Source of the DNA: Clostridia bacterium
GTDB lineage: Bacteria > Bacillota > Clostridia > Oscillospirales > Acutalibacteraceae
Direction: 5' to 3'
NCBI GenBank assembly: GCA_017454565.1
Contig: JAFTCS010000294.1
Location: 1 to 17,106 of the forward strand
Length of the DNA stretch: 17,106 nt
Below are positions 14,250 to 17,106 of the stretch, in pieces. The stretch's first letter is position 1. Every line of letters begins with the position of its first letter. The notes beneath the pieces were generated by a model. It was not told where the DNA came from. It ran no database searches and was given only the letters and a program-made list of their open reading frames with translations. The translations under genes were made by a program, and so were the position numbers.

Positions 14250-15872
14250 TCATGGCTCGGGGCCTGTGCTGATGTTGATGACTACGGTGGAGCCGTAGCG
14301 CTCTTTGTCGCCTGCGGTGTGGCTGGTGTAGCCGATGACCTTTCCGGCTTCAACGGTATCGCTGGAAACATAAACTCCGGATGCCACAAACCCCTGAGCG
14401 TTGAGTGCACGAACAGCAGTCTCGACTGACTGACCTGCGATTATGGGCAGCTCCCTTTCAGCGGAACCCATGCTCACGGTGACAACGATAGTCGCACCTT
14501 TGCGGGCGTTTATGCCGCTTTCGGGGCTTTGGGACTTTATGACGCCCTCCTCGAACTTGTCGCTGATCTCGTCCTCGGTCTTGATTACGACATAATCAGA
14601 GGAACTGCTTATCTTGGCAATAACATCGTCATATCTCTGACCGACCAGATTCGGAATGAAGATCATATCCGGGTCATCCGGATCACCGATAGATTCTTCC
14701 TCGCTGTCTTCGCTCTTGCCGCCGATAAAGCTGTTAAAGGAATCGGGATTGTTGGATATCCAGTAGATACCCGCCACAAGCAGTATCAGCAGACAGGCAA
14801 GTACGGTAAGAATACCCCATACAAAACCGGGTACACCGTCCTTTTTGCGCGGAGCGTAGTTTTCGGCAGCTTCACTCTGGATGGCATTCCTGTTGGCCTC
14901 GTTGCGGATGGCCTTTACTGTGGGTGCTGATGAAAGCTGGGTGCGCATTTCCTCAAAGGTTGCGATACGGTTCAGCTTCTGCACCTGCAGACCGCCTGCA
15001 AGAGCCGTAACAATGTGCGGAGGAAGTCTCTTGAATACAGAGGTGGGTATGGAAAGCTTGCCGTCAGCTTTGCGCTGGTTGCTGTTTTCGGGCAGACGTC
15101 CTGTAAGGGCATAGAAAAGAGTGGCCGTAAAGCCGTAAACATCAGTTGCCTCATCCAGTACGCCAATATCCTTGTACTGTTCGGGAGCAGCGCATCCGTC
15201 CATAAGCTCGGCCTCAAAGAAACCGCCGGTCTGACGCATTTCTTTAAGGGCAAAGTCGGTAAGTCTGAGCTTGCCCGACGGCGTAACCACTAAATTCTCC
15301 GGAGAGATGGCATAGTGCCCTATACCGGAGGCATGAAGAGTTGAAAGAGTGGTTATAAGCGGCATAAAGAGAGGTCTTGCGGTGTTCCAGTCAATGCTGC
15401 CGTTTCTTCTGTTTATGTATTCGGTAAAGGAGATAGACTCATAGTATTCCGATACGGTGTAGGAAACTCCGTTTTCGCTGAATATATCAAAGATGGGCGC
15501 AATTGCCGTAAGCTCTCTCTGGCGCGCAATGCTCCTGTAATAGTTGAGGAATTCCTCATTGAGCTTTTCGAACTGTTCCTCGCAGCCCTCTCTGATGACT
15601 ACCTTTTTCTTGCCGCTTCTTCTTCCGCATATACCAGCAGGCATGAACTCGCTTATGATAACGGGAGCGCCCATTGTTTTGCTGTAGCCGATATATTTAG
15701 CGCCTTCGGCGTTGTTTGTAAGCTTTTTGCCCACAACATAGTTGCCCTCCTGAAGCTCTGCGCCGAGAGGGATAAATGGTGCGTTCTGTACGGCGTCCCT
15801 GTCAAACCCGCAAACGGGGCAGATCCTTTCACCGTTATTATTTTTCATACAGCCCAAGCATAGCTGTGCCAT
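14250..15872 (-). CDS. Zinc-ribbon/pseudokinase/PASTA transmembrane protein
   Basis: A 540-residue single-pass membrane protein with the overall plan of a PASTA Ser/Thr kinase (PrkC/PknB type) but probably without kinase activity. Residues 5-21 form a Cx2C...Cx2C zinc ribbon. A kinase fold spans about 36-320. The Gly-rich loop is degraded (LTNNAEGAKY), the VAIK lysine is Ser (VIIS74), and HRD reads H186-Y-A188, so the catalytic Asp is gone. D206-F-A keeps the metal-binding Asp, and APE and DVYGF are intact. One membrane helix (about 350-373) leads to an acidic spacer and two external PASTA repeats (about 402-470 and 472-540), which in active homologues bind muropeptides. It may act as a wall-sensing scaffold; this is inference. 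The ATG at 15872 has only a weak upstream GCGGA. Confidence 0.88.
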   Translation of the reverse strand: MAQLCLGCMKNNNGERICPVCGFDRDAVQNAPFIPLGAELQEGNYVVGKKLTNNAEGAKYIGYSKTMGAPVIISEFMPAGICGRRSGKKKVVIREGCEEQFEKLNEEFLNYYRSIARQRELTAIAPIFDIFSENGVSYTVSEYYESISFTEYINRRNGSIDWNTARPLFMPLITTLSTLHASGIGHYAISPENLVVTPSGKLRLTDFALKEMRQTGGFFEAELMDGCAAPEQYKDIGVLDEATDVYGFTATLFYALTGRLPENSNQRKADGKLSIPTSVFKRLPPHIVTALAGGLQVQKLNRIATFEEMRTQLSSAPTVKAIRNEANRNAIQSEAAENYAPRKKDGVPGFVWGILTVLACLLILLVAGIYWISNNPDSFNSFIGGKSEDSEEESIGDPDDPDMIFIPNLVGQRYDDVIAKISSSSDYVVIKTEDEISDKFEEGVIKSQSPESGINARKGATIVVTVSMGSAERELPIIAGQSVETAVRALNAQGFVASGVYVSSDTVEAGKVIGYTSHTAGDKERYGSTVVINISTGPEP

Positions 15873-15951
15873 ATAATAATTCCGCCATTCTCCGTACTGA
15901 TTTTGAAAACAGGCCGGGCTGTACGGTAGACCCGTCTGATATATCCTATAA

Positions 15952-15960
15952 ATTATAGCA
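15952..15960 (-). promoter_or_regulatory. Extended -10 promoter for the PASTA pseudokinase gene
   Basis: TGCTATAAT on the minus strand, about 80 nt upstream of the start at 15872, in an A/T-rich stretch. The -35 match is weak (TTGCAT at 18 bp). Confidence 0.5.
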
Positions 15961-16040
15961 CAATCAATATATAAAATGCAAGCTTTTGGACAATTAAAAT
16001 AATGACGGAAATGTAATTTAAACGGTGATATTTTTTGATA

Positions 16041-16080
16041 TAAAAGAAAAATCCGCCGCAGGTATCAGCTTTGCGGCGGA
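16041..16080 (-). terminator. Terminator of the six-helix membrane protein gene
   Basis: TCCGCCGCA (16052-16060) pairs perfectly with TGCGGCGGA (16072-16080). On the minus strand the stem is followed by TTTTTCTTTTATA. It lies about 175 nt past the gene stop, beyond the long palindrome. Confidence 0.8.
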
Positions 16081-16091
16081 ACAGGTTTAGA

Positions 16092-16248
16092 GCCTGTTTA
16101 GCATCTTAGTAACGTGCGGCTTTTTGGCAATTTTTTTCGCTAACTGCGTCAAAAGAACTTGCCATACGTCAGTATGCCTGCGTCCTTTTTCCTTGTTATC
16201 GAGAAAAAATATGCTCAAAAATCCGTACATTTCAGATACTAAACAGGC
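16092..16248. repeat. 157-bp long imperfect palindrome (MITE-like)
   Basis: Terminal 15-nt inverted repeats (16092-16106 and 16234-16248) differ at one position. The arms continue to pair imperfectly for about 75 nt towards a central CATAC/GTATG. The element begins 5 nt after the stop codon of the membrane protein gene and ends just before its terminator. No open frame or transposase is inside. No clear target-site duplication is visible. Confidence 0.65.
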
Positions 16249-16253
16249 ACTTA

Positions 16254-16913
16254 TTATGTTTCAAGCATTTTTCTTGCCTTTTTCAGGTAGGAAAGATATA
16301 ATATGTACTGAATAACGGTAAGGATACCGCTGATAATAATAAGTATTACGTTTATCATCTCGGCAATATCATTGTTAAACGCCTTTGAAACAAAGTGCGT
16401 CGAGGCTGCCAAAAGTACCAGAATGAAATATATCTTGAAGATATTTGCACCCTTTATCTCCATAATATCATCCTCAAGCTTTATGGCGATACTCCTGATA
16501 CCCTGTATGATAAAGAATGTTATTGCAAGATTGGCGATCTGCGATGTAGTAGAGCATATTGCCGAAGCCATGCTGTTCTCGGCAAGGAAAAAGCTTGCAA
16601 TATTTGTTCCTATGCTGACGATAATTCCCAGCAGTGATATCTTGAATGAGTTATCGTCCTTTGACGCATTCAGAACCCCGATTATAGTAATAATATGGCT
16701 TATCACATAAGAACCGACGGCTCCGATTATGAGCAGGATGAGCACCCAGAGATAAGTCGGCGCCCTCTTTTCAAGGACATCTGCCAACTCATCGCCGCCT
16801 ACGCCCAACAGAACTATGATGTACAGCGGCACAAGAAGCACCTGACCGATGAGCATTACAATTTCTGCGGCAAAGATCTTTTTTACGCCTTTAAGCGCGT
16901 GTGGAAACTGCAT
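16254..16913 (-). CDS. Six-helix membrane protein of unknown function
   Basis: A 219-residue very hydrophobic protein I do not recognise. Six probable membrane helices: about 15-37, 54-81, 91-111, 120-142, 158-176 and 184-210, with short charged loops such as LEDDIMEIKG and a basic C-terminal end (KKARKMLET). There is no signal peptide, metal site or catalytic motif that I can identify. AGGAAG lies 9 nt before the ATG at 16913, and a consensus promoter stands upstream, so it is probably expressed alone. The long palindrome follows its stop directly. Confidence 0.75.
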   Translation of the reverse strand: MQFPHALKGVKKIFAAEIVMLIGQVLLVPLYIIVLLGVGGDELADVLEKRAPTYLWVLILLIIGAVGSYVISHIITIIGVLNASKDDNSFKISLLGIIVSIGTNIASFFLAENSMASAICSTTSQIANLAITFFIIQGIRSIAIKLEDDIMEIKGANIFKIYFILVLLAASTHFVSKAFNNDIAEMINVILIIISGILTVIQYILYLSYLKKARKMLET

Positions 16914-16968
16914 TTTTTCAGACTTCCTTTCCTTCCGGCAGATACCGGCGGTTTTTTTTTACGAATAA

Positions 16969-16997
16969 ATTATACAATTATTATAATCTCTTGTCAA
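16969..16997 (-). promoter_or_regulatory. Consensus sigma-A promoter
   Basis: On the minus strand TTGACA (16992-16997) and TATAAT (16969-16974) are separated by exactly 17 bp, a perfect match to the housekeeping consensus. The predicted leader of about 50 nt contains a small CCGG...CCGG hairpin before the ribosome binding site. Confidence 0.85.
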
Positions 16998-17059
16998 TCT
17001 CAAGCTGTATTCCTGATAGGGCAACCGCACGAAAAAACTCCTCAAAATCGACAACACAA

Positions 17060-17106
17060 AAGTTTCGCCCGCCTTTTCAAAGGCGGCAGGGTGCAGGGAC
17101 AGAGTC
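17060..17106 (+). repeat. Intergenic repeat, copy 2 (cut by the window end)
   Basis: AAAGTTTCGC is followed by a perfect 8-bp hairpin, CCGCCTTT/AAAGGCGG (17069-17086), and then the 16-nt block GCAGGGTGCAGGGACA (17086-17101), which is identical to 7097-7112. Orientation is the same as copy 1. The element probably continues past the window. Confidence 0.55.

Noticed and set aside
14250..15872. Annotation as an active PrkC-type serine/threonine kinase
   Set aside because: Domain order fits, but the VAIK Lys and the HRD Asp are replaced and the Gly-rich loop is degraded; only the DFG-type Asp remains.

Overview
The window looks like chromosomal DNA from a Gram-positive, probably anaerobic gut Firmicute of the Ruminococcus/Oscillospirales kind. 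This is an inference from AGGAGG-type ribosome binding sites, TATAAT promoters, a type III pantothenate kinase, a two-start aspartokinase, a class A penicillin-binding protein with a Ser-rich tail, and PASTA and zinc-ribbon kinase-like architecture. There is no rRNA, tRNA, transposase, phage gene or CRISPR array.

Layout. Bases 1-619 carry no gene: a strong hairpin terminator for a gene left of the window, then a mosaic of short palindromic and inverted repeats. On the minus strand follow a YfcE-type phosphodiesterase (620-1162) and a small membrane-anchored protein (1402-1716). The plus strand then carries a bifunctional class A PBP (1905-4238), homoserine dehydrogenase hom (4290-5534) and aspartokinase lysC (5668-6879), with a 98-bp imperfect palindrome between hom and lysC. 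A hairpin separates lysC from the converging minus-strand pair MscS-type channel (7903-8832) and coaX (7119-7889). Divergent from mscS is a 1029-residue MORN-repeat protein (9053-12142) followed after 16 nt by a Cof-type HAD phosphatase (12159-12983). A shared terminator faces an acyltransferase-3 membrane protein (13037-14086, minus). Next on the minus strand are a zinc-ribbon/kinase-like/PASTA membrane protein that has lost key catalytic residues (14250-15872) and a six-helix membrane protein (16254-16913) behind a consensus promoter. The region between them holds a terminator and a 157-bp long palindrome resembling a MITE.

How the genes fit together. hom and lysC belong to the aspartate pathway to Thr, Met and Lys. 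lysC also carries a well-placed internal start that would give a separate ACT-domain subunit. The PBP and the PASTA protein both relate to the cell wall, and MscS and coaX are a tight transcriptional pair.

Most notable observations: (1) codon usage changes abruptly inside lysC near 6155-6200. Ala GCG goes from 8 of 19 to 0 of 31, and Thr ACC from 11 of 12 to 1 of 10. The intergenic repeat families also differ on the two sides. The window may therefore join two genomes, either by recombination or by mis-assembly, and inferences that cross this point should be treated with care. (2) There is a predicted PASTA pseudokinase. (3) There is a large bacterial MORN-repeat rod protein with a roughly 240-residue acidic linker and an unrecognised N-terminal domain.
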